49,685 nt of DNA from Candidatus Fermentithermobacillaceae bacterium (GCA_012842425.1 DUSU01000001.1:1-49685); one strand, 5' to 3'. Numbered from the stretch's first letter, positions 17,084-26,276 are shown. Translations and numbers: made by a program. Notes: generated by a model not told the origin, from the letters alone.

Positions 17084-18298
17084 ATGACTTGGCGAGTTCT
17101 CATGTTGGCATGGGAGTATCCACCCCACCACGTCGGGGGATTAGGGAGACACGTCGGTCACTTGAGCAGAGCCCTTCTGGAACGGGGCGCCGATGTGACC
17201 GTAATAACCCGTTCAGTCTCCGGGCAGACCGAAGTCCGGGATGACGGCGGTGTGAGGGTAGTATCGGTCGCGCCGTTTCATCTGCACCCGCCCGACTTCG
17301 TTACTTGGGCGGCCCAGTTCAACGTATCCCTCATGGAGGCCGTGGCAAGGGAGTTCTCCTCGGAGGATTTCGACCTTGTACACGCCCACGACTGGATAGT
17401 GGCCTACGCTGCGAAAGCTATAAAAGAGGCGTGGGAAGTCCCGCTTGTCGCCACGATCCACGCAACAGAGTTCGGACGACAGTCCGGGATTCATAATCCT
17501 ATGCAGGCACACATATCGGAAACGGAATGGTGGCTTTGTTACGAAGCGTGCAGGGTTATCGTGTGCAGCCGCTACATGCGGGCGGAGGTGGGAACAGTCT
17601 TTGGGGTGCCGCGGGATAAACTCCGCGTCATCCCAAACGGCATAGACTCTTCGTGGTTTACGGTACGAAGGCGGAAAGCCCCAGAGCCCCTAATCATCTA
17701 CGTAGGCCGGCTCGTGGTCGAAAAGGGACCGCTTGTCTTGGTGGACGCTCTGGCAGAGACCTCAAATCGCTTTCCCGATGCCAGCCTCGTGTTTGCGGGG
17801 ACCGGGCCGATGGAAGGGGAGATCGCCGCTCGTATCGCAGCGAGAGGTCTCGAGGGGAGGGTGCGCCTCCTCGGACACCTGAAGGACCGGGAACTTAAAG
17901 ACCTGTATTCCAGGGCATGGGTAGCCGCGTTTCCGAGCTCTTACGAGCCTTTCGGCATCGTCGCGCTCGAAGCGATGGCCACGGGCGTGCCCTGCATAGT
18001 CGGGAACACCGGGGGGCTTAGAGAAGTTGTGACCTCGGGGGAGACGGGGCTTGTGGTCGAGCCCAACAACCCACTCGTACTGGCGGATGCCATCTCCCGG
18101 CTTATCTCGAACCAGGACTGGGCCGAGGCCATGGCCGCCCGGGCCAGGAGAGTTGCCCTTTCTGAATACTCCTGGTCCGACATTGCCGGAAAAACGGTCG
18201 CGGTATATGATGAAGTGCTGGGTAGCCGGGGGATCCCTGTGAGAACCCTTGAGGTTGCCGAAATGAGAGAGCACGTAAGGACAGGGGCCAGTACATAG
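17084..18298 (+). CDS. GT4-family glycosyltransferase, glycogen-synthase-like
   Basis: About 404 residues with two Rossmann-like halves. EYPPHHVGGLGRHVGHLSRAL near residue 10 is the acceptor-side glycine-rich loop, VIPNGIDSSWF and YVGRLVVEKGP open the donor domain, and YEPFGIVALEAMATG carries the E-x7-E catalytic pair that binds the nucleotide sugar. This arrangement is that of the GT4 glycogen synthases and maltose-1-phosphate synthases as well as of wall glycosyltransferases. A GH57 branching-type enzyme and a DUF4912 protein lie 5 kb downstream, which makes glucan synthesis an attractive guess. ATG 17084 is chosen over the earlier 17012 frame start because a purine-rich GAGGGA precedes it and the protein then begins at the first beta strand. 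Confidence 0.88.
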   Translation: MTWRVLMLAWEYPPHHVGGLGRHVGHLSRALLERGADVTVITRSVSGQTEVRDDGGVRVVSVAPFHLHPPDFVTWAAQFNVSLMEAVAREFSSEDFDLVHAHDWIVAYAAKAIKEAWEVPLVATIHATEFGRQSGIHNPMQAHISETEWWLCYEACRVIVCSRYMRAEVGTVFGVPRDKLRVIPNGIDSSWFTVRRRKAPEPLIIYVGRLVVEKGPLVLVDALAETSNRFPDASLVFAGTGPMEGEIAARIAARGLEGRVRLLGHLKDRELKDLYSRAWVAAFPSSYEPFGIVALEAMATGVPCIVGNTGGLREVVTSGETGLVVEPNNPLVLADAISRLISNQDWAEAMAARARRVALSEYSWSDIAGKTVAVYDEVLGSRGIPVRTLEVAEMREHVRTGAST

Positions 18299-18316
18299 TG
18301 ATGTGGAGGAGAAACC

Positions 18317-19150
18317 GTGATTAGAGCCGTGAACCTCACTAAGAGGTATGGATCTCTTGCGGCCGTCGACAACCTGAACCTATCGGTCAAGCCGGGAGAG
18401 ATATTCGGGTTTCTGGGACCTAACGGAGCGGGGAAGACAACGACCATCAAGATACTTGTGGGTCTCCTCAAGCCCACGAGCGGAGAGGCATGGATCGCTG
18501 GCACTAACGTGGCTAAGGACCCGGTTGTCGCCAAGAGGGCTCTGGGTTACGTGCCGGACACGCCCCACGTCCACGAAAGGCTGACCGCGAGAGAACTCCT
18601 CCGGTTTGTAGGCGACTTGAGGCGGATCCCTCCGGAGAAAATCGAGAAGAAAATAGACGAGCTCATGGCTCTTTTCGAGCTCACCGACAGGCAAGACGAA
18701 CTCCTGGGGAGCTTCTCCCACGGTATGAGGCAGAAGGTTTGCATCGCCTGCGCCCTACTGGGAGAACCAAGGGTCCTGTTCCTGGACGAGCCCACCGTGG
18801 GGCTCGACCCGAGGAGTGCCCGGCTCGTCAAGGATATCCTTCGGACCATCGCCGACAGCGGCGGGGCCGTGTTCGTCTCGACCCATGTACTCGAGATAGC
18901 CGAGCGGATGTGCGACCGGGTAGGGATCATACAAAACGGGGTCCTCATCGCAGAAGGAACTGTCGAGGAACTCCGTTCCAAGGCAGTGCCGGGCAAAGAG
19001 GGCGCCGTATTCTCACTGGAAGACCTCTTCCTGAAACTAACCGGAGGCGAAGAGTACAAAGAGCTGATAAGACACCTGTCCTCCGACCATCCGTCTTCCG
19101 ACCGCGCGTCGGCCGGTTCTTCAGCAGGGGATGTCGAAAGACGGGGGTGA
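18317..19150 (+). CDS. ABC transporter ATP-binding protein
   Basis: A 277-residue ATPase. Walker A is GPNGAGKTTT (about residues 34-43), the signature loop is LGSFSHGMRQK, and Walker B is RVLFLDEPTVGLDPRSA, followed by the switch histidine in VFVSTHV. The type resembles the drug, antibiotic and Na export ATPases (CcmA/NatA group). GTG 18317 follows GGAGGAG. It ends in TGA overlapping the ATG of the permease gene, so the two are co-translated and form one exporter. Nothing in the sequence tells the substrate. It lies 18 bases behind the glycosyltransferase, so it may export the sugar product, but this is inference. Confidence 0.92.
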   Translation: MIRAVNLTKRYGSLAAVDNLNLSVKPGEIFGFLGPNGAGKTTTIKILVGLLKPTSGEAWIAGTNVAKDPVVAKRALGYVPDTPHVHERLTARELLRFVGDLRRIPPEKIEKKIDELMALFELTDRQDELLGSFSHGMRQKVCIACALLGEPRVLFLDEPTVGLDPRSARLVKDILRTIADSGGAVFVSTHVLEIAERMCDRVGIIQNGVLIAEGTVEELRSKAVPGKEGAVFSLEDLFLKLTGGEEYKELIRHLSSDHPSSDRASAGSSAGDVERRG

Positions 19151-20847
19151 TGACCGTGGGCTTCATGTGGACTATCTTACGGCGCGACTTGAGGTCGGTC
19201 TTTGCGGCGAAAGGCAAAGCTCCCCTCAAGGAGAAGCTTGGTTTTATAGTAATCGCCTTGCTCTGGGCAGTGCTGGGAACGGCCTTCGGCTACGGGGCGT
19301 GGCGCCTTTTCGGCTATCTGGCCGCATCTTTCGGAGGAGTCCCTGAATTTCGGAGCGCTGTAGAGATCAACCTCCTGAACGCGTCTTCCTTGTTCGTCTT
19401 GAGCATGGTTATCCTCATAGGCATCCAGACGACGTACAGGTCCGTCTACGAGTCTCCGGACTTAGGTTTTCTCCTGTGCCAGCCCGTGCCCGTGTGGGCC
19501 GTGTTCGGTGCCAAGTATCTGGCGTCTTACGGTACGATGGTGCTCATGACCAGCCTGCACGGACTGCCCGTGTGGATGGCCTTCGCCTCGGCCCGCGGCC
19601 TCGGGGCAGGCTTCTACCTGCTGGCCACGGCCGGCTTCCTCGTGCTCCTCTTGGCGTGCCACGGATGTATCAGCCTGATCCTGCTCCTGGCCATGAGGTA
19701 TCTTCCGGGCCGCAAGATGAAGCAGATGTTCATCGCTTTCTCGGCCATCTTCGGAATACTCATAGTCATCGTCAGCCAGCTTGTGAGCGCGAGGATAACC
19801 CAGGCCGGCGATCCTGCCGTGATCATAGAATCGCTCGGTAAAGGCCAGCTCTCGAAGATGTGGTATCTGCCCACTACATGGATGACCAAAGGCATTCTAG
19901 GGAGCCTACCCGAGTTTGGCGTAGACGGCCTGGGAGGATGGGTCCCCCTTGTCCTCCTCGCTATTGGCTCCACCTATGGTGCGATCGTCCTCTCCGAGAA
20001 GTGGTACCTCGCAGGGTGGTCAGGTCGCGCCGATGAGCTGAGGCCCGCGAAAAAAAAGGCCCGCCGGCACTCCGGCCGGGTTTCAGGCAGCCGCCTGCAG
20101 GGCGTATATTGGTCGGTCTTGCGTAAAGACCTGAAGATGCTCTGGCGAGACCCCGTGGTCTGGTACAGCGTCGTGGTTGCCCTGATAGGACTGGGGTTTT
20201 TCGCTTACAACATGATGACCGCCGTGCAAAAGGGAGGCCTGGAGGAAGCTCATTCCGGCGATACGCTCGTGTCGTCGGTGATGATGATAGTCATGCCGGT
20301 GTTCATGGGCTCGGTGACTTCCGCCCAGACCGGGGGCGTTTCCTTGTCCCGAGAGGGCGAGGCTTTCTGGCTCCTCAGGGCAGGTCCCGCCAGCGCGAGG
20401 GCACTGCTTTTCGCTAAGTTCACTTACGCCGCCTTGCCACCTCTCATCTTCACGTCGGCTTTCCTGGTTTTCTTGGAGTTCACCGTTTTGCCCCATGTTT
20501 CACTGTGGCTTGGTCTCGCCTTGGGCGTGCTTGCGACGCTCGTTGTGGCGGCGCTTCAGATAGGGCTTGACGTGTACTTCCCCGACTTTAGCCTGAAGGT
20601 GGAGCTGGGAGCCTCCTCCGGAGGCAAGGGGACAGTCAAAATCCTCATCGGAATCTTTTCTTCGATGGGGATGGTCGGCTTGCTTGCCGGCGTACTCCTA
20701 ATGCCCTTGATCTTCAGGTCCGGAGGAACCGGTATGGGCCTGCCCGCGGTTTCTTACCTCGCCCTCGCGGCCATGGCCCTGGGCGCGACGATGTTTCTCT
20801 TTGGACCTGCGACCAAGAGGCTTCACCGACTTTTGACCGATATGTGA
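19150..20847 (+). CDS. ABC transporter permease (ABC-2-like)
   Basis: About 565 residues with roughly twelve hydrophobic segments in two halves separated by a basic loop near residues 290-320 (RPAKKKARRHSGR). The N terminus MWTILRRDLRSVF and the mid-chain YWSVLRKDLKMLWRDPVVW are duplicate starts of the two halves, typical of the two-repeat permeases annotated as putative ABC exporter. TGATG joins its start at 19150 to the end of the ATPase; the frame stays open upstream, but that extension overlaps the ATPase gene and has no coding signature. It pairs with the preceding ATP-binding protein. Confidence 0.85.
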   Translation: MTVGFMWTILRRDLRSVFAAKGKAPLKEKLGFIVIALLWAVLGTAFGYGAWRLFGYLAASFGGVPEFRSAVEINLLNASSLFVLSMVILIGIQTTYRSVYESPDLGFLLCQPVPVWAVFGAKYLASYGTMVLMTSLHGLPVWMAFASARGLGAGFYLLATAGFLVLLLACHGCISLILLLAMRYLPGRKMKQMFIAFSAIFGILIVIVSQLVSARITQAGDPAVIIESLGKGQLSKMWYLPTTWMTKGILGSLPEFGVDGLGGWVPLVLLAIGSTYGAIVLSEKWYLAGWSGRADELRPAKKKARRHSGRVSGSRLQGVYWSVLRKDLKMLWRDPVVWYSVVVALIGLGFFAYNMMTAVQKGGLEEAHSGDTLVSSVMMIVMPVFMGSVTSAQTGGVSLSREGEAFWLLRAGPASARALLFAKFTYAALPPLIFTSAFLVFLEFTVLPHVSLWLGLALGVLATLVVAALQIGLDVYFPDFSLKVELGASSGGKGTVKILIGIFSSMGMVGLLAGVLLMPLIFRSGGTGMGLPAVSYLALAAMALGATMFLFGPATKRLHRLLTDM

Positions 20848-20885
20848 CCCGGTAGACAAACCTGCGGTGGGGGAGGAGACCGTAC

Positions 20886-21809
20886 ATGAACGCACTGCAA
20901 GCCATACTTCTGGGACTCATACAGGGACTGACTGAGTTCCTGCCGGTGTCCAGCTCGGGGCACCTTCTGTTGGGGTCCCTAGTCCTCGGCTTTCCGGTGC
21001 CGGGCTTGTCGCTGAGCCTCCTCCTTCACCTGGGGACTGCCTTCGCGACGGTTGTGATGCTGTGGGATGAGATCATCTGGCTGGTCAGGGGAATCTTCGT
21101 GCCCGGATCGCGGAGCGAACGGTCTCGGGCGCTCACCATTGTGGGCCTCCTCGTGCTGGCGTCAGTGCCGGGAGCGGTGGCGGGTGTGTTCTTCGGAGAC
21201 TTCCTTGACACGGTGTTCAGTTCCGGAGGTGTGGCCGCGGTGGGCCTCATCTTGACCGGTGTCATATTGATGATATCCGGCAGACAGGCTATCCACGACG
21301 CCTCCGAACGAAGGGTCCACCGGGACGAAGGAGAGGCTGCCGGAAGGCAGTCGAGACGCGTGGAGCGTAGGTCGGGGCGGAGAAATCACCGCAGGCAGGG
21401 CTACGAGGGTGATGCGCCGGTCCTTTCTACGGTTAACGCGAGGCGCGCCATCATCGTCGGGCTTTCACAGGCCGTGGCGATAGTCCCGGGGATATCGCGG
21501 TCGGGCGCTACCATTGCCTCGGGTCTTCTCTCGGGCATGGAAAGGGAGGATGCCGCCAGGTTCTCTTTCCTGCTGGCGCTCCCCGCCATATTCGGTGGGG
21601 CCCTCCTGGACTTCGGAGAGGCCATCGCCGCCCAAGAGTCCGTCTTGAGCCTAGCCGGCCTCCTCGGGGCGCTGGTCGCCTTCTTTTCGGGGCTTCTGGC
21701 GCTTTCCATCGTGTTCCGGGCTGTGCGGAAGGGCGACCTCAAGAAGTTCGCCTATTACTGCTGGGCTGCGGGAGCGCTTTCACTGGTCTACTTGATGGTT
21801 AAGTCCTGA
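20886..21809 (+). CDS. uppP: Undecaprenyl-diphosphatase
   Basis: A 307-residue membrane phosphatase (BacA family) that recycles undecaprenyl diphosphate for cell-wall synthesis. LTEFLPVSSSGHLLL at about residue 16 and PGISRSGATIASGLL near 202 are the two conserved catalytic stretches. Between them is an unusual insert (about residues 138-185) rich in Arg, Glu and Gly, making it some 35-40 residues longer than normal family members (about 265-275). The insert is between membrane helices and probably lies on one face of the membrane. GGAGGAG precedes ATG 20886 at 7 bases. It follows the ABC permease by 38 bases and may share its transcript. Confidence 0.94.
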   Translation: MNALQAILLGLIQGLTEFLPVSSSGHLLLGSLVLGFPVPGLSLSLLLHLGTAFATVVMLWDEIIWLVRGIFVPGSRSERSRALTIVGLLVLASVPGAVAGVFFGDFLDTVFSSGGVAAVGLILTGVILMISGRQAIHDASERRVHRDEGEAAGRQSRRVERRSGRRNHRRQGYEGDAPVLSTVNARRAIIVGLSQAVAIVPGISRSGATIASGLLSGMEREDAARFSFLLALPAIFGGALLDFGEAIAAQESVLSLAGLLGALVAFFSGLLALSIVFRAVRKGDLKKFAYYCWAAGALSLVYLMVKS

Positions 21810-21845
21810 TAGGGGACGCGAAAGGCTCCTTTTTCGGCCTATCGG

Positions 21846-22298
21846 ATGCACCATTTCCCGGAGATCCCTCATACCATCTACCGGGGGATCATTTTGTACA
21901 GACCTGAGTTTTGGTCCTATGCTGCCGATCTAGGCCACATCTACATCGACATTCCTTCGAGAACCCTTGTCTTTTACTACTCGGGCCGACAGTACGGGCC
22001 CTGTCCCGTCGGGTTGGGTAAACCTTCGACCCCTACGCCTCAGGGGAGGTGGGCTGTGGTCGAAAAGGACCCGAACCCCTGGTGGGAGGTACTAGGCTCG
22101 AGGTGGATCGGGCTCAATATCCCTTATGGGTCATACGGCATCCACGGCACCAACGCAGACTGGAGCATTGGTGGGTACGTCTCCAACGGGTGCATCAGGA
22201 TGCACAACTGGCACGTTGAGACCATATATCCCCTGGTAGTCATCGGCACCCCGGTGACGATCTCCGGCGCCTACCCCGTCCGGTACCGGTGGTCCTAG
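21846..22298 (+). CDS. L,D-transpeptidase (YkuD domain only)
   Basis: About 150 residues that consist almost only of a YkuD catalytic domain. The signature SYGIHGTNADWSIGGYVSNGCIRM has the catalytic His and Cys in their expected order, and IDIPSRTLVFYYSGRQYG with PTPQGRWAV is the domain's entry. These enzymes make 3-3 peptidoglycan crosslinks or spore-wall links. No signal peptide or LysM domain is present, so export is not explained. The start is uncertain: ATG 21846 lacks a clear ribosome site, and a TTG at 21894 with GGGGG before it is an alternative. It follows UppP by 36 bases. The TAG stop overlaps the stop of the convergent small membrane gene. Confidence 0.88.
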   Translation: MHHFPEIPHTIYRGIILYRPEFWSYAADLGHIYIDIPSRTLVFYYSGRQYGPCPVGLGKPSTPTPQGRWAVVEKDPNPWWEVLGSRWIGLNIPYGSYGIHGTNADWSIGGYVSNGCIRMHNWHVETIYPLVVIGTPVTISGAYPVRYRWS

Positions 22299-22459
22299 CG
22301 GAAGATGGCCCGGAAAATGGCTCCTATCGTGCCGAACACGGCGTGAAAGACTGCCCCTATGATGCTGAATCCGATGCCGAGAAAAGCGCCGACCACTCCT
22401 CCGAGGAGCAAGAGGGCGCCGATTACCAAGAGGACTAAACCCAAGCAGCCGATTCTCAC
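22295..22459 (-). CDS. Small membrane protein, 54 residues
   Basis: From GTG 22459 the frame codes for a short peptide with a hydrophobic stretch VRIGCLGLVLLVIGALLLL followed by a glycine-rich, helix-like tail ending in IFRAIFR. It is mostly membrane-spanning with a positively charged end. GGAGGG lies 7 bases before the GTG, which supports real translation; longer starts (22582) overlap ylzJ and have no site. The stop overlaps the last base of the L,D-transpeptidase stop in convergent orientation. It lies downstream of ylzJ on the same strand and may be co-transcribed. I recognise no family. Confidence 0.6.
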   Translation of the reverse strand: MRIGCLGLVLLVIGALLLLGGVVGAFLGIGFSIIGAVFHAVFGTIGAIFRAIFR

Positions 22460-22497
22460 GCGATGACCCTCCGCTTCCCACGATTCTCTCTTCTCAA

Positions 22498-22758
22498 TTA
22501 CGAAGAAAGAGGAGTCGGGTTTGAGCGGCCGGGGTGTGTCATGCCGGGGATGGTGAACCCAACCTGCTTCCCCGGCTGCCATTCCGGGTTCAGGTAGTCG
22601 TTTGGGTTGGTCGATAGGAGCCTAACGATACGGGCGTGTCCGTCTGCGAGCTCCATCACGAAGGTCCTTCCGTCCATGTCGATCGTGAAGTAGTGGGGCG
22701 GCTCTCCTTCGCCCGTACTCATGACCTCATCCGGCGGTAGAACCGTGTATATCACCAT
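22498..22758 (-). CDS. ylzJ: YlzJ-like protein
   Basis: An 86-residue protein beginning MVIYTVLPPDEVMSTG, the conserved opening of the YlzJ family, whose members are short proteins of unknown function in spore formers. The ATG stands 10 bases after GGAGGG, which lies at the 3' end of the tepA gene; tepA stops 7 bases before it. In Bacillus ylzJ is found next to tepA, and the order is the same here, so this neighbour evidence supports the name as much as the sequence does. Confidence 0.75.
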   Translation of the reverse strand: MVIYTVLPPDEVMSTGEGEPPHYFTIDMDGRTFVMELADGHARIVRLLSTNPNDYLNPEWQPGKQVGFTIPGMTHPGRSNPTPLSS

Positions 22759-22765
22759 GATTGAC

Positions 22766-23536
22766 TCACCCTCCGTTCAAGGGGGGCTCTGGCCCGTAAA
22801 ACTTCGGAGGTTCGTCGGCGATGCTTTTCCCGGACGGTCCGGTTTCGGTTGACCGTCCTCGCTTTTCCGAGTCCAGCTTCGCCATTTCCCTGAGTTTTGC
22901 CACTGCCTGACTGAGGCCCCCTACTTCGTCTATTAGTCCGGCCTTTACCGCTTCTTCGCCCACAAGCACGGTGCCGATGTCCCGGGCGAGCTCACCTGTT
23001 CGGAACATGAGGTCCCTGAACTTCGCTTCTGAACACCTGGAGTTGGCGACAACGAACCTTATTACCCGGTCCTGCATCTTCTCGAGATACTCGTAGGTCT
23101 GCGGCACCCCCAAGACCGTCCCTGCCAGCCTTATGGGGTGTATGGTCATTGTCGCCGAATCTGTTATGAACGAATAACGGGACGCGACCGCCACAGGGAC
23201 ACCGATGCTGTGTCCGCCTCCCAAGACGAGCGACACCGTTGGTTTCGACAGGCTCTTAATGAGCTCCGCGATGGCAAGCCCGGCCTCAACGTCTCCTCCA
23301 ACCGTATTCAGGAGGATGAGAAGCGCCGATACGTCCGGGTTTTCCTGAACCGCCACGAGCTGCGGGAGCACGTGTTCGTACTTGGTCGTCTTGTTTTGAG
23401 ACGGAAGCACAATATGGCCCTCAATCTGGCCGATTATAGGTAGGCAAAAGATGCTGCTTTTCTGCTCGGGAAGGTTCTGGACGCCCAGTTCCTTAAGGTT
23501 CTGGGTTCTCTCCTGACTCGTTTCTCCCGCTGCCAC
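22766..23536 (-). CDS. tepA: Translocation-enhancing protein TepA (ClpP-like protease)
   Basis: A 256-residue serine protease of the ClpP/crotonase-like fold. [14 protein letters not shown] holds the nucleophile serine, [12 protein letters not shown] the histidine, and GLIDEVGG the aspartate-bearing end. [17 protein letters not shown] is the oxyanion loop strand. TepA is a cytosolic, sporulation-linked protein first described as enhancing preprotein export. It is a single-subunit protein with no Clp ATPase nearby. The start at 23536 is a GTG with AAGAGGAT a little upstream. The ylzJ gene follows after 7 bases. Confidence 0.88.
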   Translation of the reverse strand: MAAGETSQERTQNLKELGVQNLPEQKSSIFCLPIIGQIEGHIVLPSQNKTTKYEHVLPQLVAVQENPDVSALLILLNTVGGDVEAGLAIAELIKSLSKPTVSLVLGGGHSIGVPVAVASRYSFITDSATMTIHPIRLAGTVLGVPQTYEYLEKMQDRVIRFVVANSRCSEAKFRDLMFRTGELARDIGTVLVGEEAVKAGLIDEVGGLSQAVAKLREMAKLDSEKRGRSTETGPSGKSIADEPPKFYGPEPPLNGG

Positions 23537-23574
23537 TCCATCACATCCTCTTCGAGAGATAGGATTGCCAGTAA

Positions 23575-25191
23575 TCAGCGAGGGGATGGCACAGCCCTTG
23601 ATTCCTCCGCTTCGCCCAAAAAGGACTCGAAGTCAAGAAACGGAAAGACCTTGTCTCTTTCCTCGATTTCCCGGAGATATGTTTCATCGATTTCGCCCGA
23701 GTCCACCTGCGCTATGAGGGCCTGGAACCGCCCGATATGGCCTATCACTCTCTTTCGCGCGTAGTCCGGCGCGGTGCCCGAGGTCATTATGAACGGCCAA
23801 TCGGATGCCTGGGCCAGCAAGAGCTCCCGGAAAGCCTGGTTGAGCGCGCGGCGGACGATTCCCCCGGCTCCTCTGTGTGTCTTGCATGCCTCTGCCATGG
23901 CCTCCTGGCAAGCGTGGAGGTGGCGGTATATCCAGCCGTTCCGGTGCCCCAACCAGACCTCACTGTATCCTCTATAGCCCCAGCTGGAGGCGGCGGGGCT
24001 TACGATATCCTCAGGGGGATGCTCTTCGAGGTATTCGCTTGGCGTCACAGACCTCACTATGACATCCGGTCCCGACGTGATGCGCAGCACCTCCTCAATC
24101 CACTCCGGCCCTTCGTACCACCAGTGGCCGAAAAGCTCGGCGTCGTAGGGAGCCGTCATGAGCGGTGGCTTTCCCAGTACTGAGCTCCAGTATTCGGCCT
24201 CTTTGTTTCTCCAAAACACAAAATTCCAGGCGTGGGTCTTGGCCCTGTCGGAAGCCGCGGCCGGGTCGTAGAGCTCCTTGTGGTCGCTCCGCCTGTCGGT
24301 GACCCTGTAGTACTTAATACCTGTCGGCGTCCGGATATTTCCGGGAATGGCCTTGCCCAGGTAATCAATGGGCAGCTCGTAAGCTATATCCCGGTGGAAT
24401 TCGCGGTACGCGCCGTCGCCGGGGTATCCCTCGTCGGCGCTCCAGACCTGCTTACCGCAGTCAATGTCTCGCCCGAACGCACAAAGCCCGAGAGGCGTGA
24501 GGACCGGCGCGTAGAATCCGTAACGCGGCCTCGGAGTCCCGCACAGGATTCCGTGAGTCTCCAATATGAAGTACCTTACGCCCGCATCCCTAAGGTGCGG
24601 CTCGATCTCAGGGGAGTAGGCGCATTCGGGCAGCCAAAACCCTTTGGGGGTGAAGCCAAAGCGCCGCTCAAAGGCCCTGATCCCCGTTTTCACTTGCGCC
24701 GTCACAGATTCATCCTGGATAAGGAGCGGGAGGTATGCATGCGTGGCCGATGTCGTCATGAGCTCCACGGAGCCCGACTCGTGAAGGCGTTTCCAGGCGG
24801 AAGGGATGTCCTCGCTCAGCTCCCTGGTATACATGTCGTAGGCTCTCTCAAACCGCTTCTTGTACATCTCCGCCAGAGGCCGTTCCCGCGAACCCTTAAG
24901 CCTCGCAATCTCCTTGCACGCGAGGTCGTGCATGATGAAAAGGTGCCTCTTGTAGCGCTTCTTGAGGAGATCGTCGTCCAACATCTCAAGGAGAGGCGGG
25001 GACAGAGAGACGGTGAGGGAGGCCCGCACGCCTTCTCGGGAAAGGCGGCCGAGGCAGTCTAGGAGCGGGAGGTACGATTCGGTAATAGCCTGAAAGAGCC
25101 ACCGTTCCTCGAGTGAGTCCGCGTGCTCCACATGCCTCACAAAGGGTAAGTGGGAGTGGAGGATCAGGCAGAGATATCCCGATAGCGCCAC
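23575..25191 (-). CDS. GH57 family 1,4-alpha-glucan branching-type enzyme (DUF1957 C-terminus)
   Basis: A 538-residue glycoside hydrolase family 57 protein. [14 protein letters not shown] (residues 10-23) is conserved region 1, [14 protein letters not shown] near residue 190 holds the nucleophile glutamate, and [18 protein letters not shown] near 345 holds the acid/base aspartate. The C-terminal third, with [10 protein letters not shown] at its end, is the helical DUF1957 part. GH57 branching enzymes cut and rejoin alpha-glucan chains to make 1,6-branches; the same family includes amylases, so activity is not proved. GTG 25191 follows GGAGG by 10 bases. It is 4 bases behind the DUF4912 gene and is likely co-translated with it. 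Confidence 0.9.
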   Translation of the reverse strand: MALSGYLCLILHSHLPFVRHVEHADSLEERWLFQAITESYLPLLDCLGRLSREGVRASLTVSLSPPLLEMLDDDLLKKRYKRHLFIMHDLACKEIARLKGSRERPLAEMYKKRFERAYDMYTRELSEDIPSAWKRLHESGSVELMTTSATHAYLPLLIQDESVTAQVKTGIRAFERRFGFTPKGFWLPECAYSPEIEPHLRDAGVRYFILETHGILCGTPRPRYGFYAPVLTPLGLCAFGRDIDCGKQVWSADEGYPGDGAYREFHRDIAYELPIDYLGKAIPGNIRTPTGIKYYRVTDRRSDHKELYDPAAASDRAKTHAWNFVFWRNKEAEYWSSVLGKPPLMTAPYDAELFGHWWYEGPEWIEEVLRITSGPDVIVRSVTPSEYLEEHPPEDIVSPAASSWGYRGYSEVWLGHRNGWIYRHLHACQEAMAEACKTHRGAGGIVRRALNQAFRELLLAQASDWPFIMTSGTAPDYARKRVIGHIGRFQALIAQVDSGEIDETYLREIEERDKVFPFLDFESFLGEAEESRAVPSPR

Positions 25192-25195
25192 TTGA

Positions 25196-25990
25196 TCATT
25201 GCCTCCACACCATCGGTGACGAGGCGTAGTAACCGGGCATCATGCGCCCGTACAGTCTCATCCAGTCGGATTCCGACCACTCGAGCGCTATCTCCATATC
25301 GAAGCTCCTCGGGGGCAGGGTTACGGGATTTGACCTGAGGAGCGGTATGAAGCCGCCGGGGTACAGACGGCCGAACTCGGCGATTAGCGTGTGCCTGGGC
25401 TTATCTACATGGACATACCAGTCTCCGGCCTGCTCCGCGACCAGGACGTCCAGGTGGGTGCGCGGGTGGCTCCCGGGGGTTATGTCGTAGAGCCTGAGGG
25501 CGGGTCTCGAGAGCCCCCACTCTTCTACGTGTTTCTCCATAGCCCGCCTGTACTTCTCGTGGGTTATCTCCCAATAAGCGTAGACCCACTGAGGATCGCG
25601 GGCCATGAGTACCAGCCTGTCTTTACCGTACCGCTCGGGGAGGAAATACTGCTCGTCCCTAAAGGCCTTGGGATCTACGGGGTGTTCAACGCGGTCCTCG
25701 TAGGTGGCCGGGCGCTTCTCATCGATGAAGTCCCTGGGCCACGCATACGCTCCGGGCTGAAACTCTATGGTTTCGGCGGCTTCCCAAGCCAGTTCAACTT
25801 CCTTTGAGAGGTTGTCTGTTCGCAAAGACCTGTTCTTGAGCGCGCCCGATGACTCGGAATGGTCACTCTGTTCGGTCTCTTGCTCCCGGTGCCCCTTTGC
25901 CGGCACGCCCGACGGGGTGTTTCGGCGCATGAAGAATGCCAGTGAGAGTCCTACCACTATTAGTGCCGCTATCGCGAGTAGCCAGTTCAC
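25196..25990 (-). CDS. DUF4912 domain protein with N-terminal membrane anchor
   Basis: A 264-residue protein. Residues 1-22 (MNWLLAIAALIVVGLSLAFF) make a membrane helix, followed by a charged linker of about 60 residues and then a DUF4912 domain from about residue 100 (LVLMARDPQWVYAYWEIT). The domain is found next to GH57 enzymes and glycosyltransferases; a carbohydrate-binding role has been suggested for related folds, but it is unproven. It precedes the GH57 gene by 4 bases, so the pair is an operon and the protein may tether the glucan enzyme to the membrane. The start codon is ATG at 25990 behind GGAGGAATCCTATTCGTG. Confidence 0.82.
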   Translation of the reverse strand: MNWLLAIAALIVVGLSLAFFMRRNTPSGVPAKGHREQETEQSDHSESSGALKNRSLRTDNLSKEVELAWEAAETIEFQPGAYAWPRDFIDEKRPATYEDRVEHPVDPKAFRDEQYFLPERYGKDRLVLMARDPQWVYAYWEITHEKYRRAMEKHVEEWGLSRPALRLYDITPGSHPRTHLDVLVAEQAGDWYVHVDKPRHTLIAEFGRLYPGGFIPLLRSNPVTLPPRSFDMEIALEWSESDWMRLYGRMMPGYYASSPMVWRQ

Positions 25991-26194
25991 GAATAGGATT
26001 CCTCCCGAAGAGCCAAAATCCGAAAGAAACTCGCCGTGGGACGCATCACTCTTGCGACTTTAGTAAATATGAGGACTAGAACGGCGATTTATTCGACCCA
26101 AACTCTCCCTGGAAGGTCGTCGGAATCTGTCGAACATGTCCTAGTAGGCATTAGGCATTAAATGATGGGGTAAAAAGAGGAATTTTGCCAGATG

Positions 26195-26209
26195 GGGCGA
26201 ATATCGCCC
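26195..26209 (+). promoter_or_regulatory. Palindrome in the mIHF upstream region
   Basis: GGGCGA (26195-26200) and TCGCCC (26204-26209) form a 6-3-6 inverted repeat about 70 bases before the mIHF start, and GTGGGCG follows at 26213. Upstream at 26145-26160 TAGGCAT is repeated in tandem. These are in a 286-bp divergent region (25991-26276) between the DUF4912 and mIHF genes that otherwise holds no gene. A binding site is plausible; no convincing -35/-10 pair was found. Confidence 0.35.
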
Positions 26210-26276
26210 AAAGTGGGCGTTAGATAGAGACAAAGATTCTTTAGCTTCGGAACACACTGCATAGGAGGGAGAATTC

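Noticed and set aside
18739-19149. Long upstream extension of the ABC permease frame
   Set aside because: It overlaps the ABC ATPase gene, contains Arg-rich non-coding-like sequence, and TGATG coupling explains the true start.
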